Assembly (NCBI GenBank): GCA_964017155.1
Contig: OZ024856.1
Location: 45,072,610 to 45,136,609 of the forward strand
Direction of reading: 5' to 3'
Length of the DNA: 64,000 bases
Source of the DNA: Oasisia sp. SBJ-2009
Lineage: Eukaryota > Annelida > Polychaeta > Sabellida > Siboglinidae
Part shown: positions 1 through 14,933 of the stretch, in pieces
Layout of the letters: the number at the start of each line of letters is the position of its first letter
How positions within the stretch are numbered: position 1 is the first letter of the stretch
Made by a program: the position numbers and the translations under genes
The notes under the pieces: generated by a model
The model's input: the letters and a program-made list of their open reading frames with translations, nothing else
The model's database searches: none
Told to the model about the DNA's origin: nothing

Positions 1-205
1 CGATGGCTTTCGCCACCTGATTAGGCAGAGGCAACGTGCACGCATGGTGGGTGACGTGGAACTACCCTCGGTTACCCAGACTCCGTGAGGTGGCAGCACT
101 TTTAAGCCCCTCAACTCCGCCCGAGAAATTAATGGGTTTTAAGTTTCTACATCCGGGTAGCCTTACCCCAGATTAGGGTAGAGACGCTGATTGGCTCTCA
201 GGCCA
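1..205 (-). repeat. Dispersed repeat R1, copy 1
   Basis: The stretch carries the words GGTTACCCAGACTCCGTGAGG, TGGCAGCACTTTTAAGCCCC, CCTTACCCCAGATTAGGGTA and GAGACGCTGATTGGCTCTCA. The same words, reverse-complemented and diverged, occur at 61238-61370, and a third copy lies at about 10715-10860. Three dispersed copies in 64 kb mark an interspersed repeat, probably a SINE or MITE. The family is not recognised and its ends are not defined here. Confidence 0.6.
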
Positions 206-214
206 AATATGAAA

Positions 215-562
215 TAAAAATTAAAATAACGATATACTTTTACAAGATAATAATATCATATGAAAAGTATTCAACATTGAACTTATATTAACACAAAAGT
301 AATAAAAAATTCAAATTTACAGTTGTTTATAAAATAAAAATTACGGCAGGATTAATCAGTATCCGTGAGGTGGCAGCATTGTCTAGCCCCACACGGATAG
401 CATACAAATTAAATAAGGATACCTTTTTTTATCAAATAATGCTGTATTATAAAAACTATTCAAAATTGAACTTATATTAACACAAAATAAATAGAAATAC
501 AAATTTGCAGTTGTTTATAAAATATATATTACGGCAGTGTCCGTGAGGTGGCAGCATTGTAT
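215..562. repeat. Two-unit direct duplication (about 180 bp)
   Basis: Two adjacent copies (about 215-382 and 408-562) share TTGAACTTATATTAACACAA, CAGTTGTTTATAAAATA, TTACGGCAG and TCCGTGAGGTGGCAGCATTGT in the same order. The last word is also shared with the R1 repeat at 84-100. The offset is 180-188 bp because of small indels. It is an AT-rich local duplication lying against the retrotransposon remnant, with no coding signal. Confidence 0.6.
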
Positions 563-1530
563 AGATCACGCTTGATAAACAAACAAAAGCCGTCAATGTT
601 GCCAGACTGTCTTCTCGGCGTAGTTCCGCAGCCGACTGACAGTCGGTTAAGCGAGATTAACGTGGAACGGGCAATAAGACTCCGTAATCAAGTGAATCGC
701 GCAGCGCCGAAATTACGACGCCAATTCTACCAATCCAAAATTGCATAAATAGAAGCAACATCATCACGGTATTGGTGGAAACATATGAAGACACTCTTGG
801 GTAACTCACCTGGTGGTGATGATGGGTTTGGCAAATGCATTTACTGGTGGAGATATAGACACTTTTGTTAACCATATGAATGCATGCTTCGTGTCGATAG
901 GTGAAGACTTGCCAAAACTATGAGCTACACACACCATCTTTGACATTAAAGAACCACTGCCAGCTAAATTCACCATTAGCGAGAGTGACACTAAATTGGC
1001 ACTTGATAACATCAAAGTGAACAATGCTACGGGTCCGGACAGAATACCCCTGTCGGCGTTGAAAGAGTATTCACACCTTCTTGCGGCGCCGGTAACTGCT
1101 ATATTTAATAGTTCTCTTAGAGAAGGTGTACTGCCAAAACTATGGAAGACGGCAACTATTATTCCTGTGTCAAAGAAACATCCCCCAGCTACTATTGAAA
1201 ATGACATAAGACCGATATCATTTACACCAATTATAGCTAAGGTGTTTGAATCACTAGTGCTAAAACGGGTCGATGTTTAAATTAAACCAGAAATTGATGA
1301 TAAGCAGTATGGAGGAATGGCAGGGACTTGTACCACGGATGCTCTTGTTGACATGCTCCACAAATGGTATGAAAGCACCGATGTAACGGGTAATTTTGTA
1401 AGAGTGCTTTTTCTTGATTATAGCAAAGCATTTGATCTGATTACCCACCATATACTATTAAACAAAATGACTGGAATGGAAGTACCTGCACATCTGGTTC
1501 GATGGATGGCTGCGTTCTTAGTCGCCTAGA
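548..1530 (+). pseudogene. Decayed non-LTR retrotransposon, reverse transcriptase fragments
   Basis: Three successive open pieces in different frames resemble the reverse transcriptase of LINE-type elements. Piece 996-1280 contains NATGPDRIP, a linker and PVTAIFNSSLREGVLPKLWK, followed by DIRPISFTPIIAKVFESLV. Piece 1317-1529 contains LFLDYSKAFDLITHHILLNK, the typical D-x-x-K-A-F-D core. The order matches RT domains of Jockey/CR1-like elements from the region before motif A onward. Stops and frameshifts separate the pieces, the YADD region is not present, and the 5' portion is only a stub. It is a dead, truncated copy. The clade assignment is inference. Confidence 0.8.
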
Positions 1531-1534
1531 CCGC

Positions 1535-2402
1535 TGTCAGTGTGGATTGGAAAGTGATGGGTAATGCCTGAACCCTCTGTGTACTAATATGCTGCCCATA
1601 TGCCAATGTAGTAGGAGGTGTGATACGAAGCAGTGCCGGAAATGCAGAAAATCTGGGGTGATGTCATCTATTGCCACAAATGACAAGTTCAAAACTGTCA
1701 AAATCGTTATTACTAAATGTAGGATGGAAGGTTTGGTGTACGTGTACATACTTGCTAGATATAAATTACAGGTGCCAATTGTTAAGAATCACTCGAAAGG
1801 TTACAATAACCTTGTGTTCGGCATAATATGTTAAAAAAAACTAACAGTGTGACTGATGTCGCATATTTTGAGTTGGTCATCACTTGCAATTCTTGTTTTC
1901 TGTATTGAAAAGAGGATATATTTAGCTAAATTTGACTTTTGATATTGGCTTAGCGCTTAGGTGTAACCTTTAGAAAGTTAATAATCTCATCCATTTGATT
2001 ATACCTCGGCAGAACTATGGTGATAGCCATTGAGATAAGACGTCTAGCTCATCCATATGCCCGTTTTATCTTGTTTAGTCGCCAGATATGGATAAACAAC
2101 GTTAAATGTAACACATTAACTTGATCTTTGACCTAAATGTTCAACATGAAACACCGAAAAACGCGCGTAGCTCAAAACACTCGCCTTGGCTTTATCTACT
2201 GAAATACATTTCAAGAAAAAGAAAACAGTGTTTGGTCGATTTTTACATGCATTGTAGGCTATACGTTTGTAATGTGTGGCAAAAGCCAAACGCGTTAAAT
2301 GGTATTTAACGGCAGTTCGGTGTCCCTATTACAATCACGTATTGGGTTCAATGTAATTGGACATTACATGATGTCTCATTGGACATCGAATAATTTTTTT
2401 TC
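1535..2402. other. Intergenic, no gene seen
   Basis: AT-rich DNA between the dead retrotransposon and the 3' end of the ADF/cofilin-like gene. No open frame with protein-like composition was found on either strand. The 3' untranslated region of the minus-strand gene must fall in the right part, but no clear poly(A) signal was identified near the stop. Confidence 0.4.
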
Positions 2403-2559
2403 TCAGCGAATGTCACACATTTGCTTCATCTCTTCATATGCGAGGTCGTCCATGTGGCCAATAAAGAGCTCCTTGCCAATGCTCCTCAACTTTTTCCGGA
2501 GAGCAGGCTTCAGCGACATGTAGCTGTTCTTTTCCTTCGTCGACGCACCATCCGGGCAC
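2403..2559 (-). CDS. ADF/cofilin-like protein, exon 3 (C-terminal)
   Basis: Last coding exon of a three-exon minus-strand gene for an actin-depolymerising-factor homology (ADF-H) protein. It opens after an AG acceptor (2561-2560) in phase 2 and ends in TGA at 2405-2403. It encodes residues 90-141, starting at the split Trp of LLILW, then CPDGASTKEKNSYMSLKPAL and a long basic-acidic helix ending KQMCDIR. In the cofilin family this position holds the F-W-x-P-D/E...K-x-K-M-x-Y-x-S-x-K region that contacts actin. Here K-E-K-N-S-Y-M-S-L-K aligns with it. All three exons join without frame loss, so the gene looks intact. Confidence 0.8.
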
Positions 2560-3028
2560 CTGTCGAGTTATCAGAAATGCACTACGTAACTCAACGCCAC
2601 AACACATTCCTATTTAACATGAAATGTACTTCCATGTTTAAAATGGCAAACAAAGTTTTATTAATATTATGTATTATTATTATTTCCATTTTAGGATGTT
2701 GAATTGGTGGGTGACATCGATCATATTCAAATTTATTTTGACTATTTATATTTTATTTACAAAGCCCTTAGCTGAAATAATTTTCGACGGCTGCTGGAAT
2801 AGCAAGGCCTTAGTCTGATATAGTCTCGCTTAACGGACTCTCGCCCAAATGCGTGATTTCATCGTTGTGACGAGCGAAAACGTGCCTCAGTCCCAAGGAG
2901 CCTGGGTAATCGAAACTAGCGCAGCCTTCGACCGTGTCCGGTCATTAATATTACTCCACCACCGTACCAGTCTGTTCGCGGGCACTATTGGCACTACTCG
3001 ATGTAACAACGACGTGAATCACACTTAC

Positions 3029-3177
3029 CATAGAATGAGTAAAAATTTGTGATGGTCTATTTCGCCATTGGCGACGTAGCGGAAGTCGTAGACGATGAAG
3101 CGGGACTCGTCGGCCGGCACGTCGTCGTGGAACCGTTGGTACACTTCTTTGCTTGTGGTTTCACTGCCCTTGGCGAC
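3029..3177 (-). CDS. ADF/cofilin-like protein, exon 2 (core of ADF-H domain)
   Basis: Internal exon of 149 nt bounded by a CAG-like acceptor (cccctcttag before 3177) and a strong donor gtaagt (3028-3023). It enters in phase 0 and leaves in phase 2. It encodes about residues 41-89: VAKGSETTSKEVYQRF, then DDVPADESRFIVYDFRY and GEIDHHKFLLIL. The pattern D-x-x-R-F-I-V-Y-D-F-x-Y followed by a hydrophobic strand is the central beta-sheet of ADF/cofilin proteins (compare the C-R-Y-A-L-Y-D-A-x-Y strand of cofilins). The domain call is from family knowledge. Subfamily (cofilin, actophorin, coactosin-like) is not settled. Confidence 0.8.
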
Positions 3178-3782
3178 CTAAGAGGGGACACAAACAACGA
3201 CTAGAATGTGACCACAAAAACGCGTAGCCTGTTCTTTTAACAATAGATGCAACTACAGTCACTTAATTCTGGACCGGAGTTATTTTGTAAAAAAAATATT
3301 TTATACATAATTGCTTAATTTATTCTCAGAAGTGTCCTACGTCAAATTATACGATTTCAAATTCAAAATTATTATATTAACTAACTTATAAATTATACAT
3401 GTCTGGATATACATAACTGACTGGATATACGTAATCAACAAACTGGAGCAATTCTGTATTATCAAAAATGATAATGTTAGTCTACGTGGAAAACAACACC
3501 TTGAACAATGTTTATACATACCGTGCACAACATGTCTGACCCCCAGTTTCACAGTAATTTTGAAGGTTTAGTACACCATTGTGACCACTTGTCCACGTAA
3601 GCATAGCATGCAAAATGACCTATACAAAATTGGGTAAATTTTCCCCGCGTCATTACACAATAATATTTATTGTGGAAAAAAATACTGAGTAAATAATTTT
3701 GGCTTGTAGTACTGTCACCTTATGTGCATAAGTTCAATTAGCCCTGTTATGTACGTTCCCTGTCTAAAGACATAACCCATAC

Positions 3783-3902
3783 CTTATCGACATTCAGGGT
3801 CGATCCGTCTGAACTCAGCTTACACATGATGTACTCGTAGTCCTTCGAACGACGCATGTCCTCAAACGTCTTTACCACGTCATCAGTGTTCACGTCAGCC
3901 AT
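3783..3902 (-). CDS. ADF/cofilin-like protein, exon 1 (start)
   Basis: First coding exon, 40 codons, starting MADVNTDDVVKTFEDMRRSK and ending STLNVDK before donor gtatgg. The start is chosen because it is the first ATG after a TATA box, lies in context acATGg, and gives a 141-residue product, the usual size of a single ADF-H protein. ADF/cofilins sever and depolymerise actin filaments in the cytoplasm. Vertebrate cofilins are switched off by phosphorylation of Ser3. Here residue 3 is Asp, so that switch is absent as written. An upstream out-of-frame ATG at about 3956 would only be transcribed if initiation occurred upstream of the TATA box. Confidence 0.75.
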
Positions 3903-3957
3903 GTTGGGTTGGTGGGTCAAGGTCGACTGGTGGTGCTATGAACACAGACAACGCCAT

Positions 3958-3965
3958 CTTTTATA
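3958..3965 (-). promoter_or_regulatory. TATA box of ADF/cofilin-like gene
   Basis: On the minus strand the sequence reads TATAAAAG, ending 55 nt before the ATG at 3902. A start site about 30 nt downstream would give a short leader of roughly 25-30 nt. No other core element was identified. The call rests on the consensus match and spacing only. Confidence 0.5.
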
Positions 3966-3969
3966 GCAA

Positions 3970-6612
<2,643 letters not shown>

Positions 6613-6792
6613 CTTCGTTTGACGAGAACTGATGTTCCGTGTAGACGAAGTTGTCGGGCGAGATACGGAACTCCGTTACTGGACCTGGTGGGTTGAAGTC
6701 GCAATCAGCGGTGGACCGGCCGTGAGAAGTACCGTTGACAAGCGACTGGAACAGTGTGCCAATGCCTGCGTCGTTATTGGCCGTTGTTGAGA
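6613..6792 (-). CDS. Isolated exon candidate, unknown gene
   Basis: A 180-nt open stretch on the minus strand with a pyrimidine-rich acceptor (ctctccctctccgtgcgtggtgcgag) and a donor GAAG/gtatga. It is GC-richer than its surroundings. Entry and exit are both phase 1, a symmetric class common in extracellular modules. It would encode STTANNDAGIGTLFQSLVNG, then TSHGRSTADCDFNPPGPVTE and FRISPDNFVYTEHQFSSNE. It contains one N-G-T glycosylation sequon and one Cys. I do not recognise the family and found no partner exons in the window, so this may be an exon of a gene with very large introns, or chance. Confidence 0.3.
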
Positions 6793-6795
6793 CTC

Positions 6796-7320
6796 GCACC
6801 ACGCACGGAGAGGGAGAGCGCATAGGCCAACGCAGGGCGCATGCCGGGGCCTGTTTACGGATTGCATTAAGTTAATAACTAGTAACGTCCACATCGCTTG
6901 CCTTGCCGGCTGCCAGGGGCGACAGCAGACGTGGTCCAACTTGTCGCAAAATAAATATCAGGTGTTTGTTGGTCGATACGTAGGGTATATTTCATCGGTT
7001 ATTGCTAACGGTAATGTGTGTACTGGGGCGAGGCGCGCCGTGTAGACTTCAAAGGGCGATTCATGAGTGTAGGCAGGACTGCAGCAGTTTTTGTTTAATT
7101 AATCATCATCTCCGTCACGCGTTGGTACAATGTCAAATTGCGGCAGCGTGCTCGCACATTCGATTTTCCGTCCATGCGCCAATACGCAGTTTATATGAAT
7201 TGGATAGTAATTGTACTTCCTTGCTTGTTACCTCTAGTTTTCTATCTTTCCATCCCTCACTCCATCCCTGCCTCCTTTCCTCCTTCTCCCCCTCTATCGC
7301 TCCATTTATCTCTTTCACAC
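6796..7320. other. Intergenic, no gene seen
   Basis: Unique-looking sequence between the exon candidate and the microsatellite block, becoming pyrimidine-rich (tcc/ctc) from 7240 onward. It contains the phrase ATTAAGTTAATAACTAGTAA at about 6865, also found at 5483-5502, so a short dispersed repeat is present. No coding evidence. Confidence 0.35.
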
Positions 7321-7339
7321 ACCCCCCCCCCGGTCTCTA

Positions 7340-9865
<2,526 letters not shown>

Positions 9866-9866
<1 letters not shown>

Positions 9867-9894
9867 ACACGTCTGCTGTGTTAGCAGACGTGTG
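9866..9894. other. Perfect hairpin at microsatellite edge
   Basis: CACACGTCTGCT (9866-9877), a 5-nt loop GTGTT, and AGCAGACGTGTG (9883-9894) form a perfect 12-bp stem. It directly terminates the second (ACACGC)n array. The word GTCTGCT resembles CAGGCAGAC at 9739-9747 on the other side of that array. Confidence 0.6.
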
Positions 9895-10493
9895 TTTGCC
9901 AGACTGTTGATTGCCCCGCGTAATCGTGTGAGTAATTAGGTCTATAGAATCAACAGAATCAACTGACCGTTTACCAATCGAAAGCGTTACGTGTATTCGA
10001 TTTATCAGAGGTACAAACATGACGTTTATAACAAGAATTACTTCTTTGCAGGGGCGTTTTACGAGGGTAACTGCGGCACTTGCTCACGGCCCCATCTGAC
10101 GGACCCACACTCGAATGAGAACAAATTCAGCTCCAGTGAAATCAGAATTCATTGCTCGATCCAGAACTATCCATTCAAGTGAGAAAAAGTCAAGGGTCCA
10201 TGGGATCATTTCACTAAAATAAAGCGCTCTAACGTTCATCATCACACAAAGTACACTGTTAAATTTAAGGAGTTTGTTTTCCAAACATAAATATCCATTG
10301 CCGAGTTACTGAAATCCGCTGGCGCATCATGGTGTAGTCTCGCTAAATCAACTCTCGTTCGGCTGCGTGACTTCGTGCGAGATGTTAGTCTGGTGCAACT
10401 TAAGTAAAGGGAAGGGAAGTAATTTCGTTATCAAAAGCTTGCATACTGTTTACAATTTTGTTATTAGTAACCACGTAAACTCATGAATTAATC

Positions 10494-10505
10494 CATTATA
10501 TTTTG

Positions 10506-10553
<48 letters not shown>

Positions 10554-10565
10554 CAAAATATAATG
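10494..10565. repeat. Perfect 72-bp palindrome with (TA)n core
   Basis: Left arm CATTATATTTTGTTAATATA and right arm TATATTAACAAAATATAATG are exact reverse complements around a (TA)n core. The arms are not simple repeat, so this is a true inverted repeat able to form a cruciform. It may be a remnant of a very small TIR element whose core expanded. Confidence 0.85.
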
Positions 10566-10714
10566 TTACAAATATGCACAATAACTAACGAAGAAAATGT
10601 TTCATTTTTTCGTGTTTTAGTAAAAGTTTAATTGTGAGTAGTTTTCATAGTATAATATAAATAATTGTCTGATAATATTATCCTCTTGTAATTTGTTATT
10701 GCAAAGGCGGACAA

Positions 10715-10860
10715 ATGGGTAATAATCGTCTCTACCCTATTCTGGAGTAAGGCCACCCTGACACGAATGCAGTGCATCATTTCCTCAAGCGGGTATGAGG
10801 GGCGTCAAAATGGCAGCCACCTCACGGCACCTGGGTAACCGAGGTTAGACAAGTCGATGT
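10715..10860 (+). repeat. Dispersed repeat R1, copy 2
   Basis: Shares TCGTCTCTACCCTATTCTGG, AGTAAGGCCACCCTG, GGCAGCCACCTCACGG and CTGGGTAACCGAGGTTA with R1 copies at 1-205 (reverse complement) and 61238-61370. It is substantially diverged. Confidence 0.6.
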
Positions 10861-11526
10861 CAGTGTTCGGGTATTCAGAATCGGTGTTAAAGATCAACAT
10901 TTATTTTAAGTGCAAAATCGGGTTGAAGAGTTCTTAGCAACGTTAGTGAACTGGTGACCAGAGCTCCGGGAACCCCTACTCAGTGGGGCAGGAAAGGTTA
11001 GTCATGGGCCAAAGTACTCGTCAATGTGTCGATGGTGACAAGAAAACTGACCACTTTGAAAATGCCACGACAATTTAAACTCGGTTCTGTTTGTGTAGCT
11101 GACTAGCTGTCATCACTGTGCGTCATCGCAAGCCAGGGCTGTTTGTCACGCCAAGCTTGCCCTGACGGTCCCATGTGCGAAGTGTGAGAATTAGCTAAGT
11201 CGAACTAGCGGCTAGAACAGCACAAAATGGCCGACCAAATTTAAAGACGGTAAACAATTTATGGTGATTCCAGTATAACGACGCATGCGCCCAAACGCAC
11301 GAGCTGCAGAACAGTTTTGTGTATTTTGTTTCCACATATATATCCCAAACATTGCAAGTCACACTAGCAGCGTGTTGCAGAAATCGACCAAAATTATATC
11401 ACACGAGCGGAGGCCAACCATACCCCTCGTGGGCGATTTTATTTGCTGAGCTTAAATTCAGAGTTATGCAAATGGATCAGCCAGGGGTACTGTCGGCTGG
11501 AATTCACGCAATAAACAGCAGCGAGA

Positions 11527-11588
11527 GGGTGTCAGGGTGTCAGGGTGTCAGGGTGTCAGGGTGTCAGGGTGTCAGGGTGTCAGGGTGT
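11527..11588. repeat. 8-bp tandem repeat (GTGTCAGG)n
   Basis: About seven to eight copies of GTGTCAGG in succession. It generates a short repetitive open frame that is not a gene. Confidence 0.9.
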
Positions 11589-11855
11589 ATCGTTAGTACT
11601 CTGTTTGTGTGGACGTCGTCGCTTGACATTACATTCTAGAGCATTTTGTTGGTGATATTAATTCGTTACAGGTTCCAGGGCCTCTGATCGGGTCGTTGCG
11701 TTCACCAAATCATCGCAGGTGGTCTTAACTTATCGAGAAGGGGGGAAGTGGCGGCGGCACTATTATGAAAAGGTTCTGTTAACATCTCTTCTAGACCTAA
11801 CTATAAAAAAAACACTCCAGCCAATGAGAGAGTCACTGTATTTACTTACATATGT

Positions 11856-12290
11856 ATAATATATTAGTTATGCCTAGTAATTGTGCACAAAGATAGTTAA
11901 TAAACAATTAGTTATAGTTTAATGGTATAAAAAACATGCTATCGTTGATTCAGTGCGCTGCCATCTTGAGGCACAGAACCAGTGACGTCAGCCAAATCGT
12001 TTATGTCATTGGCGCATTGTTGTAAAAGGCAAAGATTGGCAGAATCTTCGCTAAAAAAAAATTGTGACGTAAGCAATCCACGACGTACTGGATACATCAT
12101 CACCATTGGACAGTCATATGATGTTGAACGGGCATGCGCCAGTGACGTAAGCCGTTTACGTAACTGGCGCATAAGTCTCAGATGGCAACGCTCTGAATCC
12201 AACATGAAGTGTTTCTGGTACAACTATACTATAATTAATTGTTTATTAACTTTTTTTTGCACAATGGCTATGCACAACCAATATATTAAA
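11856..12290. mobile_element. Foldback element FB1 (long inverted repeats)
   Basis: The left arm (about 11856-12020) and right arm (about 12118-12290) are diverged reverse complements. Shared words include GTTAATAAACAATTA, GATTCAGTGCG/GATTCAGAGCG, TTGCCATCT, GTGACGTCAGCC/GTGACGTAAGCC and TGGCGCAT. The spacer between the arms is about 100 bp and there is no coding capacity. Mirror-image open frames on both strands here are consequences of the palindrome. It looks like a non-autonomous foldback or long-TIR MITE. Superfamily unknown. Confidence 0.75.
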
Positions 12291-12672
12291 CATATATAAA
12301 TAAATGCTGCGAATGTCTCACTGACTGGTATTAAAATTGCCTTTGTTTTCAGCGAGGAGCCTTTAATTCCTCTGTGATTGCCTGGCTGATTTGGCTGGCT
12401 TGTCACCTTGGGATGCTCGTTGGATTTGCAGTTGGTGGCGTCAAAGGGATGCGGTTGGGGGTTTATGAGCATGTATGCCATGTAGCCCCATATCAAACAG
12501 TGCACCTCTAGAAGGCTTGAGACGGCAGCGATCGTGAACGAGCAGTGATATGAAGTGAGGGATAACAAACCAGGACATAGCCAAATGCTGTGTGTGCAGC
12601 GACAGGACTGGTCATTGGTGGTTTTTAGTCAAGATGCAGTTATCTATTTCCACTCCACTCCACGATTGCAGT

Positions 12673-12758
12673 TTGTGTGTGTGTGTGCGTGCGTGTGCGT
12701 GTGCGAGTGCGTGTGCGTGTGCGTGTGCGTGTGCGTGTGCGTGTGTATGTGCGCGCGA
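12673..12758. repeat. (GTGTGC)n microsatellite
   Basis: Alternating GT and GC dinucleotides, an alternating purine-pyrimidine tract. A second similar tract lies at 13041-13120. Confidence 0.9.
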
Positions 12759-13040
12759 ACATTTGCGATTTTGTTCTACAAGTTTGGGGTTTTCGGAACA
12801 ATCCAATCAAATAATAATTTCTTGGTGTAATAGCAGTGCGTTAAGATACGTTTACGGAAGAAAAAAAAGATCCTCAACGGTTTCTGCGATATGGGTGATA
12901 ACGGCCCATAGCTGACGGCGGACACAGAATGATGCCATAAGATCGGCTCAAATGACTAAAAATCAAGAACTTTCGCAATGGACCATTGGACAGATGGACC
13001 TTAGTCAGTCGTAGTATGTGTGGTGTATGGATGTGTGTAT

Positions 13041-13120
13041 AATTGTGTGTGTGTGCGCGCGCGCGTGCGTGCGTACGTACGTGCGTGCGTGCGTGCGCGC
13101 GCGCGAGTGTGCGTGTGTGT
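13041..13120. repeat. (GT)/(GC)/(GTAC) alternating purine-pyrimidine tract
   Basis: Imperfect GTGC, GCGC and GTAC repeats, self-complementary in parts and a candidate for left-handed DNA or cruciform structure. Confidence 0.85.
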
Positions 13121-13267
13121 GTTGCATCGACCATTTACTTTAAAAATAATAAAGACAAGCTACAAAACATATTCAAGGCGGACATGAAGGCACTACAGGG
13201 AGCAACCCGTTGTTTTCATAAACAACAAACAAACACACTAGCCAACGCATGCGCACAAGAAGCATTA

Positions 13268-13345
13268 CAAACTCCTGCGTTAGCCCAAGTTTGCGTTGTT
13301 TGGAAGAAACCACATGAGACCTGAGAACACATACAATGCATGTAT
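13268..13345 (+). repeat. SINE-A tail fragment
   Basis: Contains ACTCCTGCGTTAGCCCAAGT, TTTGGAAG and ACCTGAGAAC, the same 3' module as the fuller SINE-A copies at 57406-57705, 18544-18835 (minus) and 20925-21200. No A/B box head is recognisable to its left. Confidence 0.6.
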
Positions 13346-13589
13346 ATGGGTAATTAAAAACAAAAATATATGTATTACTCAATATAAGTTATTACAATAA
13401 TTGCTTACAGTTGCAATGTGCGTCTGTTATTATTCTGAGCGTATCCATACATGACGAGTTATCAATGGCTATAGCCTATATAATAATCATTCTATCCAAC
13501 GAGGAAATCATAAAGTTCGCCCAAGCTATACACGGCAAATGTGCACATTATTCAGGTAGTGGCTTCTTGCTAACCACTCACGTACAAAA

Positions 13590-13665
13590 TGCATGGGAAA
13601 CACCTAATGTCAATCTTGTCAAAAGTACCTTCAAACTAACCCTAACCTAAACACTAACCCTTATT
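13590..13665 (+). repeat. Dispersed repeat with ACCCTAACC text, copy 1
   Basis: Shares ATCTTGTCAAAAGTACCTT and the following AACTAACCCTAACC-type text with the reverse complement of 41785-41880. The match is imperfect. It is not a telomeric array: the CCTAAC words are irregular and few. Confidence 0.45.
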
Positions 13666-14354
13666 CCACACAAGAGCAATCAAAAATGGGCATTTAGACC
13701 CGAGTGGTTAGCTAGAAGCCACAACCTATTATTCAACACGTAGCGCCGGTGTTGTTCATTAGTGGCGCCACATGGTGAATATGTAACAAGCGAACTCCTA
13801 TTGTTTCTTCGCGACCCGCTAGATGGGGGAGCTATCGCGCTTACCACAAGAGATCGGTTTGGTTCTTGAAAACATTCTTTTGCTTATCTTTTGTGTATTT
13901 TACTTCGTATTTCTCCGAAATTTTCACCTGACCTACATAATTGATTAATTCTGAAATGTTGTGTAATTTCGCAATTATTGTTTAATAATAAGACTCAATA
14001 AATTAATGACATGATTATTTTATTACCATCACAAACCCAACATACAACTCATAATCATATAACCTAATTATGTACAACAGAAATACAGAAACAAGACACG
14101 TAATGCTTATTAGATACCCGATATTCACATAATAGCATTACTACGAACAACTAACATGGAATAACAACATCAGCTATGAAAGTATTGTACACACTTCTCT
14201 GGTGGCAAATACCAATACAAGAAAAGGTTTACAAATCAAGTCACACAGAATGTCAGATACTTGATGTGTAGTTAACCAAACAAAATAACAACTTTGTTAA
14301 AATCTAAATATTATCCAATCTGTACGATACATTATATCCAAACACACTGAATTA

Positions 14355-14480
14355 TTCAAAGGTAAGTTCTTACTTAGCGTAGTTGCTGGAACAAAATTGT
14401 CCAAACCTTGACACAACAGCACGGGATTCGAACCTGGTTTCTCTTGGGTTAGACAATGGTCTAGCCACTACTATGGTCCA
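14355..14480 (-). mobile_element. SINE-B, tRNA-derived, partial
   Basis: On the minus strand the B-box GGTTCGAATCCC (about 14411-14422) follows, at tRNA-like spacing, GGCTAGACCATTGTCTAACC, which resembles a tRNA D-arm/anticodon region. Diverged relatives lie at 29238-29575 and 31925-32040. It is a SINE head, not a functional tRNA gene, because no full cloverleaf closes. Confidence 0.6.
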
Positions 14481-14755
14481 ATTATTATTATGACCAATAT
14501 AAAACCATGCTAAAATGCTATTTTACTTAATATTATATAAGATGTTCTTTAAGAGTATATAGGATCTCTATTTCACACTCAAATAGGGATGACCAAACAA
14601 GGGCTATTTAACTGTGTTCAGCTGTGCAACTGTTGGTGATATAGATCTACACAGAGATCCGTAATCGCACACATATTTGGTGAAAATCAATGTATATTAG
14701 GCATCAACACATAAAGTTTGAGCATTATAGTGACAGACGAATCAGTCCTTTTTGA

Positions 14756-14933
14756 TTAATCTAGCTTCACTGAGAATGAGGCGCCGCAAGAACATCCGGT
14801 TTCAGCTTTGGGGTTATCAAGCACCCTGAACGCACATCGAATCAGTTCTTCGTGATAGTCTATTGTCGCACCTTTAATGAACTCTAGTGAGTCTTTGTCC
14901 ACCACGATTTTTGCGCCATCTTTTTCAAACACC
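14756..14933 (-). CDS. ISCA2: Iron-sulfur cluster assembly 2 (ISCA2), last exon
   Basis: C-terminal coding exon of an A-type iron-sulfur carrier. It opens after gttgcag (14940-14934), completes the split Arg of RVFEKDG, and ends at TAA (14758-14756). It encodes [32 protein letters not shown], then [13 protein letters not shown]. The C-terminal G-C-S-C-G motif supplies two of the three conserved cysteines of the IscA/SufA fold; the third is in the preceding exon. ISCA2 acts with ISCA1 and IBA57 in mitochondria to make 4Fe-4S clusters. An ATG read-through upstream of the acceptor to 15034 is intronic. The short GC...C-terminal tail matches the family length. Confidence 0.93.

Larger units (their letters stand above)
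9900..11850. other. Intergenic with dispersed repeats
   Basis: No gene recognised. Contents: a 72-bp palindrome at 10494-10565, an R1 repeat copy at 10715-10860, and an 8-bp tandem array at 11527-11588. The words TAGTCTCGCT and CTCTCG...TGCGTGA at 10333-10372 also occur at about 2820-2856, so another short repeat family is likely. Confidence 0.4.
12300..14350. other. Intergenic, simple repeats and short repeat pieces
   Basis: Contents: (GTGTGC)n at 12673-12758, a GT/GC/GTAC tract at 13041-13120, a SINE-A tail at 13268-13345, and a repeat with (CCTAAC)-like text at 13590-13660 that recurs reverse-complemented at 41785-41880. The minus strand at about 12345-12560 has an open frame with a hydrophobic run (FTIAAVSSLLEVHCLIWGYM), but no donor or partner exon was found. 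No gene is called. Confidence 0.4.

Noticed and set aside
12224..12568. Minus-strand frame with a hydrophobic segment
   Set aside because: Its C-terminal half is the arm of foldback FB1; the hydrophobic part lacks a donor or partner exon. Kept only as a note in the intergenic description.
13636..13665. CCCTAACC-like text as an interstitial telomere
   Set aside because: Irregular and few repeats; shared with 41785-41880 as part of a longer dispersed repeat rather than a TTAGGG array.
14395..14480. Possible tRNA gene on the minus strand
   Set aside because: B box is present, but acceptor stem and anticodon arm do not close, and diverged copies elsewhere show it is a SINE head. The same reasoning applies to 20935-20990 and 57410-57465.
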